Part shown: piece after piece, positions 8,530 to 17,404 of the stretch
Layout of the letters: every line of letters starts with the position of its first letter
Position numbering within the stretch: the stretch's first letter is position 1
Source of the DNA: Gammaproteobacteria bacterium UBA6724
Lineage (GTDB): Bacteria; Pseudomonadota; Gammaproteobacteria; Pseudomonadales; Azotimanducaceae
Assembly (NCBI GenBank): GCA_002454165.1
Contig: DKIG01000055.1
Coordinates: 1 to 31,997 of the forward strand
Length of the DNA stretch: 31,997 nucleotides
Reading direction: 5' to 3'
Position numbers and translations under genes: made by a program
Notes under the pieces: model-generated
The model's database searches: none
What the model saw: only the letters and a program-made list of their open reading frames with translations
What the model was told of the DNA's origin: nothing

Positions 8530-10415
8530 TTTGTGCGTTCCTTTTCCAGGGTCAATAAAATATCGCCGTCTGCCACCAGCGCGCCTTCGGTCGCCATCAC
8601 TTCCGCCACCAGACCATCGCGCGGTGCTTGTAATGTAACTTCCATCTTCATGGCTTCCATCAGAATGAGCGGCTCACCTGCCTGAACCCGATTGCCTGGG
8701 CGGGTATTCACGGCAATCACCTTGCCCGGCATAGGGGCTACTAGTGTGTCACCACCACTCACCTCAACCCTTGCGCCTGAGTCCTTTTCTATCAGATAAC
8801 TTAAGCCATCAACAAATACAACCTGCCCCTCGGCACGATGGTAGCCCTGGCTATACACCGGCTCCTTTGCGTCTGGCACCAGTGGCAGGCTCAGGTCTTC
8901 ATCCGCCCAGATACATGAGAACTCGGTATTGTCAGGCTGATTTAACCGCCAGCCGCCCTGGTCATCAAACGGCGTCCTGGGACACCAAGGCGCGTCGGAT
9001 GCCGACAAGAGGACTGAAGCGATACAATTTTTGTCATGCTCCAGGGCGGCATGGGAGGATAATTCTGCAATAAGGTCTGCAACAAAACTGGTTGAGATAT
9101 TCCCCGATATAAAATCATCATGGGTGAGGCAATGAGCAAGTAACCGGGCATTGGTCTTCACCGGATAGACCTGAGTCCCCCGACAGAAATGCGCCAGACG
9201 AGAAATTGCCGCCGCACGATCATCTGCATGCACAATGGCTTTCGCCAACATGGGGTCGTAATAGATAGACACCTCGTCATCTTGCTCTACTCCAGCATCT
9301 ACGCGAGCCGTCTCGGGCAGGACGAAAATATCAAGTTTCCCCACACTCGGTAGGAAATCATTGCTAGGGTCCTCGGCATAGAGTCGCGCTTCAACGGCAT
9401 GTCCTCTTAGACGAATTTCATTTTGCGCCGGGAGCCTCTCGCCCCGGGCTATCCGGATTTGCCACTCCACCAGATCCAGCCCGGTCACCATTTCCGTTAC
9501 CGGATGTTCAACCTGTAATCTGGTGTTCATCTCCATAAACCAAAAGCCGTCCTCACGGAGGTCGCCAGAGCCATCAACGATAAACTCAATCGTCCCGGCA
9601 CCGACATAGTTGACCGCCTGCGCCGCCTTGACTGCCGCCTCCGTCATGGCATGGCGCACTGCCTCCGTCATGCCAGGCGCTGGTGCTTCCTCAATAATTT
9701 TTTGATAACGACGCTGGAGAGAGCAATCGCGCTCAAACAGATGCATCACTTCCCCGTGATGATCGCCCAAGACTTGCACCTCTATATGCCGCGGCGAAGG
9801 GATGTACTTTTCAATCAGGACCCGGTCATCACCGAAGCTGGATTGCGCCTCCCGCTGACAAGCAGCAAGAGCCGCCGCAAATGCTTGGGCAGTGTCCACC
9901 CGGCGCATGCCCTTCCCACCGCCACCGGCAACAGCCTTAATGAGCAGGGGATAACCGATTGCATCCGCCTCCGCCCTCAGTCTTTTTAATTCCTGATGAT
10001 CCCCGTAATAACCCGGAGTGATGGGTACCCCCGCCGCATCCATCAACTGCTTGGCGGTATTTTTTAAGCCCATCAAAGCCATGCTTTCAGGCGCGGGACC
10101 AATGAAGGTGATGCCCTCCTTTTTCAAGGCTTGGGCAAATGCCGGATTTTCCGAAAGAAACCCATAGCCAGGATGCACGGCATCAGCACCCGTCAACCGG
10201 CAGGCATTGAGCATCTTGTCAATGACGAGATAGCATTCTGTGGCCGGCGAGGCGCCAATATGTACCGCCTCGTCAGCGCTGCGTCTATGCAGGGATCTAG
10301 CATCGGCGTCGCTATAGACCGCCACCGTCGCAATGCCCATCCTGCGCGCCGTGCGCATCACGCGGCAGGCAATTTCCCCGCGATTTGCTATCAGAATTTT
10401 GGTGATCCCGGACAT
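8526..10415 (-). CDS. liuD: 3-Methylcrotonyl-CoA carboxylase, biotin-containing alpha subunit
   Basis: This subunit carboxylates its own biotin with ATP and bicarbonate; the beta subunit then moves the carboxyl group to 3-methylcrotonyl-CoA. It begins ITKILIANRGEIACRV, the hallmark of biotin carboxylases. The ATP-grasp region has AGGGGKGMR and the active-site segment EMNTRLQVEHPVTEM. The C-terminal carrier domain has the biotinylation motif EAMKMEV with the modified Lys at about 590 of 629. I choose ATG 10415 because the biotin carboxylase fold starts there. A longer frame, open to 10673, would overlap the liuB coding sequence and adds no family sequence. The start is 19 bp after the liuB stop, and the end overlaps liuA by 4 nt. 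The neighbours and the carboxyltransferase type make the leucine pathway the best assignment over propionyl- or geranyl-CoA. Confidence 0.94.
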   Translation of the reverse strand: MSGITKILIANRGEIACRVMRTARRMGIATVAVYSDADARSLHRRSADEAVHIGASPATECYLVIDKMLNACRLTGADAVHPGYGFLSENPAFAQALKKEGITFIGPAPESMALMGLKNTAKQLMDAAGVPITPGYYGDHQELKRLRAEADAIGYPLLIKAVAGGGGKGMRRVDTAQAFAAALAACQREAQSSFGDDRVLIEKYIPSPRHIEVQVLGDHHGEVMHLFERDCSLQRRYQKIIEEAPAPGMTEAVRHAMTEAAVKAAQAVNYVGAGTIEFIVDGSGDLREDGFWFMEMNTRLQVEHPVTEMVTGLDLVEWQIRIARGERLPAQNEIRLRGHAVEARLYAEDPSNDFLPSVGKLDIFVLPETARVDAGVEQDDEVSIYYDPMLAKAIVHADDRAAAISRLAHFCRGTQVYPVKTNARLLAHCLTHDDFISGNISTSFVADLIAELSSHAALEHDKNCIASVLLSASDAPWCPRTPFDDQGGWRLNQPDNTEFSCIWADEDLSLPLVPDAKEPVYSQGYHRAEGQVVFVDGLSYLIEKDSGARVEVSGGDTLVAPMPGKVIAVNTRPGNRVQAGEPLILMEAMKMEVTLQAPRDGLVAEVMATEGALVADGDILLTLEKERTK

Positions 10416-10434
10416 GCTGCTGTGCCTGCTACCA

Positions 10435-12024
10435 CTACATCCTGAAGACACCGAAGGACGAATCATCCATGGGTGCATTGGCAGCCATGGCAAGTCCCAG
10501 ACCCAGAACGCGGCGCGTATCCCTGGGCGCAATAATGCCATCGTCCCAAATGCGGGCACTGGCATAGTAGGGATGTCCTTCATGCTCGTACTTGTCTCGT
10601 ATGGGCTGCTTGAAAGCCTCCTTCTGCGCATCTGACCAGTTGCTACTGTCCTTGGTGACAGCGGCGAGAACATCCGCCGCCTGGTCGCCGCCCATCACAG
10701 AAATACGCGCATTGGGCCACATAAACAGTAGCCGCGGATTATAGGCACGCCCGCACATCCCATAGTTGCCAGCACCGTAGGAGCCACCCACAATCACCGT
10801 GAATTTGGGCACCTTCGTGCAGGCAACTGCATGCACCATTTTTGCGCCATCTTTGATGATGCCGCCACTTTCCGCCTTGGAGCCAACCATAAAACCGGTG
10901 ATATTTTGTAAAAAAACGAGCGGCATTTTCCGCTGGCTACAGAGCCTGACAAAATGCGTGCCTTTGAGCGCACTCTCTGAAAAGAGCACGCCATTATTAC
11001 CGAGGACACCCACCTGATAACCTTCTATCTTGGCAAAGCCGCAGACGAGGGTGTCCCCATATTCTTTTTTGAATTCATGGAAATCCGAGCCGTCAACGAT
11101 ACGGGCGATAAGTTCGCGGCAATCATAGGCTTTGCGTGGATCTGTGGGGACTATGCCATTAAGTTCATCTCGGTCATAAGCGGGGCGGCTTGCCGTCTCT
11201 GGTAAATAGGCATAGTTGACGGGACCAAGACTAGCGACACTCGCACGCACTAGTTGCAAGGCATGGGTATCATTCCGTGCCAGATGATCAACCACGCCTG
11301 AAGTTTTAGCATGAAGCAGACCACCGCCGAGTTCTTCGGCACTGATTTTTTCCCCGGTGGCGGCTTCCACCAGAGGCGGACCCGCCAAGAAGATGGTGCC
11401 CTGATTTTGCACAATAATACTTTCATCCGCCATGGCCGGCACATAGGCACCGCCCGCTGTACAGGAACCCATAACGACAGCAATTTGGGCAATGCCCCTG
11501 GCACTCATATTCGCCTGGTTATAAAAAGTCCGACCGAAGTCATCCTTGTCCGGGAAGACCTCGGCCTGTTGCGGCAGATTCGCGCCACCACTGTCAACGA
11601 GATGAATGCAAGGGAGATGATTTTGCTCGGCTATTTCTTGCGCGCGGAGTTGCTTCTTAACGGTGAGGGGATAATAGGTACCGCCTTTGACGGTGGCATC
11701 ATTGCAGATAATCATCACCGCGCGCCCGCACACCCGACCAATCCCGGTGATCAGACCAGCGGCGGGAATATTATCCTCATAGCATTCGTAGGCAGCAAGT
11801 TGGGACAGTTCAAGAAAAGGGGTGCCAGGGTCAAGCAGCCGTTCCACTCTGTCCCGAGGCAAGAGTTTACCGCGTGATACATGCCTGTCTCGTACCCGCT
11901 GCGTACCGCCCGGCAAAATTTTACCGATCTTGTCATGCAGGTCCTTCACGACCAAATCCATCTGCGCGGCATTGCTCTTAAACTCGTCGCTCTCAGGACT
12001 AATTTTGGAAATCAATTTGGACAT
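10435..12024 (-). CDS. liuB: 3-Methylcrotonyl-CoA carboxylase, carboxyltransferase beta subunit
   Basis: This subunit transfers CO2 from carboxybiotin to 3-methylcrotonyl-CoA, giving 3-methylglutaconyl-CoA. The approximately 529-residue protein is a crotonase-fold carboxyltransferase with both halves present. It has RDRHVSRGKLLPRDRVERLLD near the N-terminus, the GGAYVPAMADESIIV block in the first half, and GGSYGAGNYGMCGRAY followed by PNARISVMGG in the second. These are the usual MCC-beta signatures. I start at ATG 12024 (MSKLISKI) with CGGA 8 nt upstream; a frame to 12063 adds only 13 unconvincing residues. It is followed closely by liuD and preceded by the SDR gene about 100 bp upstream on the same strand. 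No liuC hydratase gene lies between liuB and liuD here. Confidence 0.95.
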   Translation of the reverse strand: MSKLISKISPESDEFKSNAAQMDLVVKDLHDKIGKILPGGTQRVRDRHVSRGKLLPRDRVERLLDPGTPFLELSQLAAYECYEDNIPAAGLITGIGRVCGRAVMIICNDATVKGGTYYPLTVKKQLRAQEIAEQNHLPCIHLVDSGGANLPQQAEVFPDKDDFGRTFYNQANMSARGIAQIAVVMGSCTAGGAYVPAMADESIIVQNQGTIFLAGPPLVEAATGEKISAEELGGGLLHAKTSGVVDHLARNDTHALQLVRASVASLGPVNYAYLPETASRPAYDRDELNGIVPTDPRKAYDCRELIARIVDGSDFHEFKKEYGDTLVCGFAKIEGYQVGVLGNNGVLFSESALKGTHFVRLCSQRKMPLVFLQNITGFMVGSKAESGGIIKDGAKMVHAVACTKVPKFTVIVGGSYGAGNYGMCGRAYNPRLLFMWPNARISVMGGDQAADVLAAVTKDSSNWSDAQKEAFKQPIRDKYEHEGHPYYASARIWDDGIIAPRDTRRVLGLGLAMAANAPMDDSSFGVFRM

Positions 12025-12123
12025 AAGATGATCCGTGAATGATGAAACGGACGACAAAGTCAAAGGAGACGAAGTCGGTGCGCCCCTATTTTTCCATGAT
12101 CTATTTCTTGTCAGATGAGTTGT

Positions 12124-12825
12124 TCAACTCATGCCATCAACCGGGATGGCAGCACCATGCACAGCAACCGAATCCTCAGCGGCGAGGAATGCCACGACCG
12201 AAGCCAGATGCGCAACGGGTACCCAGGCTGAATGATCCGCCTTGGGCATGTCCTTACGATTCTGGGGGGTATCTATGATGCTCGGCATAATGCAATTCAC
12301 ATTAATATGTTTATCCCTAAGTTCCAATGCCATGCTTTCGGTCAATCGCATCACTGCTGCCTTGGATGCCGTATAAATCCCCATCATGGGCGCGCCGCCA
12401 GTGGCTGCTCTAGCGGCAACATTGACAATCTTGCCACCGCCCTGCTCGAGCATTTTGGGTACCACCACCGCCGAAGTATTGACGATGGAGCGGACATTGA
12501 GATTGAACAGGAAGTCCCAAGTATCGTCGCTACTCTCATGGACTTTTTCCCCCATGCGGAAGCCGCCCGCTATGTTACACAAGATGTCAACCCCGCCCAT
12601 CCTGGCAAGCAGATCACCAATGACCTGACGGCAAGATTCCCGGCTGGTCAGGTCCAGGGCAAGATATTGATGCGGGAGGGATTGCTCGGGAAATGCCGCA
12701 TCCAAGAGTTCAGTCGTGTAATCAAGCGCGGCAACCCTTGCCCCCCGGCTGGCGAAGTGCGCAACTACCGATCTGCCCAGCGCACCGGCAGCACCGGTGA
12801 TGATCACCCGCTTGTCTGTAAACAT
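12124..12825 (-). CDS. SDR-family oxidoreductase with dihydropteridine-reductase-like signature
   Basis: A 233-residue classical-length short-chain dehydrogenase. The cofactor loop TGAAGALG is at residues 10-17, NIAGG at 84-88, and the catalytic pair Y151/K155 in YTASK. At the position 13 residues before the Tyr, where most SDRs have the catalytic Ser, there is Ala (NVAARA). The segment DTPQNRKDMPKADHSAW (185-201) resembles the DTPxNRxxMPxAD signature of quinonoid dihydropteridine reductases, which likewise lack the Ser. A pterin or quinone-like substrate is therefore as plausible as a hydroxyacyl-CoA. I start at ATG 12825, with GGAGAGGAA 5 nt upstream; a TTG directly before it is less likely. 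It lies upstream of liuB and may be cotranscribed with it. Fold firm, substrate unknown. Confidence 0.85.
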   Translation of the reverse strand: MFTDKRVIITGAAGALGRSVVAHFASRGARVAALDYTTELLDAAFPEQSLPHQYLALDLTSRESCRQVIGDLLARMGGVDILCNIAGGFRMGEKVHESSDDTWDFLFNLNVRSIVNTSAVVVPKMLEQGGGKIVNVAARAATGGAPMMGIYTASKAAVMRLTESMALELRDKHINVNCIMPSIIDTPQNRKDMPKADHSAWVPVAHLASVVAFLAAEDSVAVHGAAIPVDGMS

Positions 12826-12877
12826 CAATTCCTCTCCCTACTGAATGTCCTTTCTGAATGAGCGTCGCGCCATAGAC

Positions 12878-14335
12878 TCAGTCAATAATTTTTATCAACT
12901 GCCCCGGCTCTGGCTGCCCATCAGGATATAAACCATTCATCACGCGTAATCGTTCCAGGGCATAATTGGTAATCGGCGATTCACGGGCAAGTTGCTCCAT
13001 ACTAGTGCCGGGTTCAGCACGAACTACCTGGACCCTAGGGCGTCTGGCGATCTGAAAGTCAGAGCGTGACATCCGATCAAAACTGAAGATGCTGGCAATG
13101 AACTGTCGGTCGGCGGCAATGTTTCTCAAATCATGTTTCCCGGCGCCCTGTAGGATGTAGGCAAGCCGCCGCCTCTTATCAAAAATCACTGCGAACCTGA
13201 CCGGCCGGGGTCCGTAACGAGAATCCACCCGGTCAGCGATGCCGAGGTAGGTGGGCAAATCCGCGATGGTAATTTTGTTGCCCTCCCGCACTCTCATTCC
13301 CAGATTTTCCCGGGCGAAATTTTCCGGGGTCGCGCCAGGATATAACTTGCCCGTGATGAGCGTTATGCTGGCATCATCCAAACGCGAGACCAGTTGCAAG
13401 CCCTGAGTGAAGGGCTCTTGCCGCCATTCCTGGGGGAAGCTGAGTTTTATGCCGAGTTTTGGATGGTAAAACTGGTTGCCGCGCATAATGCCAATTTGTC
13501 TTGAGGGACCATAATCAAGACCATTAAGTTTCTGCAGAAATTCATCCGTTTTGATGAATTCGTCATAGTCCCGCACCAGTTTTCCGGACTCTCTGATTGC
13601 CTCCTGATAACGGGTATCATTGTCTGGATGGGTAGAAAGAAAGCCGTGATAGACTCGCGGTTCCCGGTTTTCCAACCGTGCTTCTTTAATTTCAATCCTG
13701 TCCTTGGCTTTCAGAATTTCAATGGTATCAAGCATGGCAAGCGGCGAATAACCTGCCTTTGCCATGTACTCGGCACCTACTGCATCCGCTTCAAGTTCAA
13801 ACTCCCGGGAGTATCCAGACAGCAGAACCCCACCGAAGATGCTCCCCAATTCATAGATGCCCGGCTGCCCAGACACAACGGCGAGGATAGTGTTGACAAA
13901 ATCTAGCCCCTTGCCTCGGTTTATCTTGCGCAAGGCGTGCTTCTCGGTCACATGCGCTATTTCGTGGCCAAGTACAGCCGCTAACTCCGATTCGGAATTC
14001 ATGTGCATCAACATTCCCCGCGTGATGTAGATAAATCCTCCGGGGAGCGCCATCGCATTAATCATTTCATTGTTTAGAATCGTGAAGGTGTAGTCTATCT
14101 CTTCCCTACTACTCTCAGCCGCCACCCTCTGTCCGACCTTGTTGATATACAATTGCAAGGCGGGATCATTGTACACACCGACATTGGCGATGATCTTCCG
14201 GTGCTCCTGTTCGCCGAGTTCAATTTCCTTCTCCACAGACATGGCGAAACTTGGCAAGGAGAGTAGCATCAAAAGCCCCGTCATCAGGAGCCCTGCCGAA
14301 TATGATAAACGTCTGTAACAAACCGTCTGGTGCAT
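12878..14335 (-). CDS. Periplasmic M48-family metalloprotease
   Basis: The protein starts with a signal peptide (hydrophobic LLMTGLLMLLSLPSFA) and continues into an M48 zinc protease domain. HEIAH is at about residues 124-128, and the third ligand Glu is in ELEADAVGAEYM near 182. A Gly-rich membrane-proximal loop (GSIFGGVLLSGYSREFE) precedes it. The last 55 residues (GTSMEQLAR...LYPDGQPEPGQLIKI) look like a LysM-type or related end module. Family members such as BepA/YfgC and LoiP handle outer-membrane protein quality control; this one lacks the TPR half of BepA. I choose ATG 14335 because AAGGTGG lies just upstream and the signal peptide follows. The frame is open back to 14572 but has no protein character there. 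It lies 52 bp before the SDR gene on the same strand and diverges from the TPR genes. Confidence 0.9.
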   Translation of the reverse strand: MHQTVCYRRLSYSAGLLMTGLLMLLSLPSFAMSVEKEIELGEQEHRKIIANVGVYNDPALQLYINKVGQRVAAESSREEIDYTFTILNNEMINAMALPGGFIYITRGMLMHMNSESELAAVLGHEIAHVTEKHALRKINRGKGLDFVNTILAVVSGQPGIYELGSIFGGVLLSGYSREFELEADAVGAEYMAKAGYSPLAMLDTIEILKAKDRIEIKEARLENREPRVYHGFLSTHPDNDTRYQEAIRESGKLVRDYDEFIKTDEFLQKLNGLDYGPSRQIGIMRGNQFYHPKLGIKLSFPQEWRQEPFTQGLQLVSRLDDASITLITGKLYPGATPENFARENLGMRVREGNKITIADLPTYLGIADRVDSRYGPRPVRFAVIFDKRRRLAYILQGAGKHDLRNIAADRQFIASIFSFDRMSRSDFQIARRPRVQVVRAEPGTSMEQLARESPITNYALERLRVMNGLYPDGQPEPGQLIKIID

Positions 14336-14560
14336 ATACCACCTTACCTTGCGTGTCTGCATCTGTTTCGTCCCGTGCATCATCATGCTATCTGCATCTG
14401 CCATCCTGGTATAGACCAAAGCAAGTGGCGGATTGTTCATACCGTGCCGAGAAATTAACATGAGGGCATTAACAATGTCACAGGGTACAAGTCTTTGCTT
14501 CTGGTGAATATAGTCGCATCCTGATAAAAAGCATTGGATAATCCAGGCGACAGATTCAGC
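14336..14560. promoter_or_regulatory. Divergent promoter region between the protease and TPR genes
   Basis: These 225 bp separate two divergent genes and so must hold promoters for both. I could not pick out convincing -35/-10 pairs or a clear operator. Frames are open through it on both strands but give no family-like sequence. Confidence 0.4.
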
Positions 14561-15898
14561 ATGAACATCCAACTAACCGAGGTGATTGGCGTGCGTCATT
14601 TAATTGCCACAATAGGCACTTCAATTATCATTTTAATAATCTGCCAGAGTTATGCTGTAGCAGATGCAGAAAATGCAAATACGGCACCTCCACCCAGCGC
14701 AATCACAGACGCCAGTTCAGCAATCACTGCCCTTGAAAAACAATCTGGACCCTTCTCGGCAAGCCTCTTTGAACCACTCATGTCGCTCGCCAGATTACAC
14801 ATAGAAGAGGGTCAGGTTGAAGCGGCGGAAAATGTGTTGCGACGGGCACAAAATATCAATCACCGCAACGAGGGGGTCTATTCACCTGGGCAACTGGAGA
14901 CGGTGGGACTCTTGGCTGAATTGGCGATGCAGGAACAGGCCTTCGCCACCGCCAATCAACTGCATGAATTCGCGTTCTTTGTCAGCACCCATCATATTGG
15001 GCTTGACCATCCCGATAGTCTCTATGCCTACGCTGACCTGGCGCGTTGGTATCTAGGCACCGGCCAAGCCCGCCGAGCAAAAAACCTGCTGCTGGATGCC
15101 ATTGCCCTGGCGGATAAACATGGTCGAGAGTCCTTGCAATTCGCGACGATGATTATTCAAGCCCAGCGGCTTTACGGCTTATGTTGTAGCAATGATGATC
15201 TCCTTGACGCCTTACAGTCTTCAACAGCCGCGGGGGATCTGCGTACCGTTGGTCTGCTGACTCTGGCTGATTCCTACATCCTGAGCCGCAAACCTGAGCT
15301 GGCAGCTGAATATTACAGCAAGGCATTTGCGGCTTCCCCTATCATGGCATCAAGCCAGCCTCTACCAATCACAATCAAACACCGGATACATAGAAGCCAA
15401 GCAGATACGCTACAGATCTACAAGGTTCGTCCTAAGTACTCCTTCGTTGACCCCGGTGCCCTGGAGCGGTTATCAGCCGCCGAACTACTGGATGACCCGT
15501 CCCAGCCTCCCCAGTGGTTTATTCTTGACGCTGAGCAGAAGCATCTGTCATTCAAAACACCAGACAGTTATAACAACTTCTCCCGGGGAGATGGTATTCA
15601 CCGTGTGACGGGCAGTCCTTTCAAATTTTCTCTGAAGCAACTAAACACCATCCTGCCGCACTCCCAGCGCACCGACGCCGCCCGGGAAAATTTGAGCATC
15701 AGGTTCAGTTTCACCGTGGCAGCCACCGGGAATTTGCAGGACATTAAAGTGACTGAATCAAACGCAGCACCAGCACTCAGCCGTCTGATAGTCAGGGCAT
15801 TAAAAAGGGTTTACTTCAGGCCCGGGCTAGACCAGGGACAACCCATAGATACCGAAGGCGTCGTCCTGGTGCAAACATTTCTTCCTGATTCCAGATGA
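14561..15898 (+). CDS. Exported TPR protein with TonB-C-like C-terminus (paralog 1)
   Basis: A 445-residue exported protein. The N-terminus has a hydrophobic signal (LIATIGTSIIILIICQSYAVA). Residues from about 60 to 270 form helical repeats of TPR type, including AENVLRRAQNINHRNEGVYS and ADLARWYLGTGQARRAKNLL. The last 80 residues (IRFSFTVAATGNLQDIKVTE, then ALKRVYFRPG) have the pattern of a TonB C-terminal domain: a conserved strand, a helix, and a final strand after a xxFRPG turn. There is no TonB-style transmembrane Pro-rich arm, so it is not a TonB. The start ATG 14561 gives the signal peptide directly; a TTG at 14534 is in frame. Its stop overlaps the next start (ATGA), so it is coupled to its paralog. 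It is probably part of the envelope system downstream; function unknown. Confidence 0.8.
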   Translation: MNIQLTEVIGVRHLIATIGTSIIILIICQSYAVADAENANTAPPPSAITDASSAITALEKQSGPFSASLFEPLMSLARLHIEEGQVEAAENVLRRAQNINHRNEGVYSPGQLETVGLLAELAMQEQAFATANQLHEFAFFVSTHHIGLDHPDSLYAYADLARWYLGTGQARRAKNLLLDAIALADKHGRESLQFATMIIQAQRLYGLCCSNDDLLDALQSSTAAGDLRTVGLLTLADSYILSRKPELAAEYYSKAFAASPIMASSQPLPITIKHRIHRSQADTLQIYKVRPKYSFVDPGALERLSAAELLDDPSQPPQWFILDAEQKHLSFKTPDSYNNFSRGDGIHRVTGSPFKFSLKQLNTILPHSQRTDAARENLSIRFSFTVAATGNLQDIKVTESNAAPALSRLIVRALKRVYFRPGLDQGQPIDTEGVVLVQTFLPDSR

Positions 15899-17322
15899 CA
15901 GGTATCAGTTCAGTAACCTTATCTACATTGCTTCTGGGCTCCAGGCTCCTGGTGGGTATGCTGCTGAGTAACCTGGCCTCGGCATCTGCTGACCAGGATC
16001 TGTTGCACTATCTCTACACTCCATCACTGCCAGTTGCCCAGCAACCACTTCAGGACAGCATCAATCATCATGTCCGCAATAAGGAATTAACTCAGGCCCT
16101 GACCCTATCCCAATCTCTCCTGGACACATCAACGCGGGTTCAGCAAGACCTACCAGTGGCATACGGCATGCTTCTGGTCAACCACGGCCTGCTACAGATT
16201 GCCGTGCAAGATCTAGTAAGTGCGGACGACTATGACCGGGGATTGTTATTCATTGAGCGCGGCATCAAATTGATGCAAGACAACACCAAGCCCTTCAGCG
16301 CAAACCTGAGGAACGCGCTGATAGTCAGGGGTATCACTCAGATAGAGCTCAGCAATTATGCAGCCGCGGAAGATTCCCTGCGTCATGCCCAACATATTAC
16401 GCATCGGCATAGAGGCGTTTATTCGCCCCAGCAGATTCCAGTTATCAATTACATCACCAGGACGCAACTCAGACGCAGACAAACACTTGATGCCGACCGG
16501 GAGCAGCGGTTCAATCTGCTCATTCTGGAACAGGAGTATGGCACCGAATCACCGACGCTTATCTCCCGGCTCAATAGTCTGGGCAACTATTTTGCCCACC
16601 GCGGCAAGTCTATTTCCCGAACGAGTAGTACCAGACTGGAACGCGAGTCGTTATTCAACACTTCTATTGCCATGTATGAGCGGGCCGTGACTATTATTGA
16701 GCAGCATTTCGGTGCCAATGACCTGCGCCTCGTCCAGCCTCTGCACGGTATATCGAAGACTAGAATATGGCAGGGCATCAACAAAAAGCAGGCTAGATCC
16801 GCCCTGGAACGTTCCCTTGTCATTGTCCTGGCAAATCCAAATTCAAGCCTGTCCGACAAGGCAACAGCCATGGTTGACCTGGGCGACCTCTACACCATGA
16901 CTACTCACAACAAGGCGGCGCAGCTCTATCTTGACGCCTGGCATCTGCTCCAGGAGTCACCGGCAACAAAACTCTTGGCAGAGCAACTCTTCGGGACGCC
17001 AATTCGCCTGCCCCTGGAATCCGAGCGGAAATTGTATCTGTCCCGAATACCTGACGCCGCCGCTGAGGATGAGCCCATTTATGCCTCCCTGGAATATGCT
17101 GTGACCGAGAAGGGTCATGTTAATCATCTCAGGGTCATTGACCATAACCTGCCTAATGAACAGGTGCGACTATTGAAAATGCACCTTAGGGTATCCAAGT
17201 TCCGACCCAGAATCATTGCTGGACAACTGGTGTCGACAGAAGGACTTAGGCTTCGTCAGTTGTATTATGTGATTGACAAGCCTTCTGCCACTCCTGCTAA
17301 GACTGAGGACGATAGTCCTTAA
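15895..17322 (+). CDS. Exported TPR protein with TonB-C-like C-terminus (paralog 2)
   Basis: A 475-residue paralog of the preceding protein, starting inside its stop codon. A signal peptide (LLLGSRLLVGMLLSNLASASA) is followed by TPR-like helices. The segment AEDSLRHAQHITHRHRGVYS aligns closely with AENVLRRAQNINHRNEGVYS of paralog 1, which shows a tandem duplication. A later repeat region (SLFNTSIAMYERAVTIIEQH) is also TPR-like. The C-terminal 80 residues (SLEYAVTEKGHVNHLRVIDH and VSKFRPRIIAGQ) again fit a TonB-C-like fold. The two products may form a heteromeric periplasmic scaffold. The gene converges with a minus-strand lipoprotein gene across a short repeat-rich gap. I do not recognise a named family member. 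Confidence 0.78.
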   Translation: MTGISSVTLSTLLLGSRLLVGMLLSNLASASADQDLLHYLYTPSLPVAQQPLQDSINHHVRNKELTQALTLSQSLLDTSTRVQQDLPVAYGMLLVNHGLLQIAVQDLVSADDYDRGLLFIERGIKLMQDNTKPFSANLRNALIVRGITQIELSNYAAAEDSLRHAQHITHRHRGVYSPQQIPVINYITRTQLRRRQTLDADREQRFNLLILEQEYGTESPTLISRLNSLGNYFAHRGKSISRTSSTRLERESLFNTSIAMYERAVTIIEQHFGANDLRLVQPLHGISKTRIWQGINKKQARSALERSLVIVLANPNSSLSDKATAMVDLGDLYTMTTHNKAAQLYLDAWHLLQESPATKLLAEQLFGTPIRLPLESERKLYLSRIPDAAAEDEPIYASLEYAVTEKGHVNHLRVIDHNLPNEQVRLLKMHLRVSKFRPRIIAGQLVSTEGLRLRQLYYVIDKPSATPAKTEDDSP

Positions 17323-17329
17323 CATTCAT

Positions 17330-17385
17330 GGTGTGATGATAGGGGTGTAATGATAGGGGTGTAATGATAGCTGCGTGATGACGGC
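17330..17385 (+). repeat. 14-nt tandem repeat between convergent genes
   Basis: About four copies of a 14-nt unit (consensus GGTGTAATGATAGG) fill the gap after the second TPR gene. The first three are nearly identical and the fourth (TGCGTGATGACGGC) is diverged. The unit supplies stop codons in more than one frame. I see no hairpin-plus-T-run terminator here. Confidence 0.88.
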
Positions 17386-17404
17386 AAGTGCTAGGGTTTT
17401 GCTG

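Noticed and set aside
11311..11877. Long open frame antisense to liuB
   Set aside because: The translation has no family character, and the opposite strand holds a complete, well-conserved carboxyltransferase. The antisense frame at 12232-12861 over the SDR gene is rejected for the same reason.
14336..14572. N-terminal extension of the M48 protease
   Set aside because: The frame is open, but the strong Shine-Dalgarno and signal peptide at 14335 show the real start; the extension would also overlap the divergent TPR gene.
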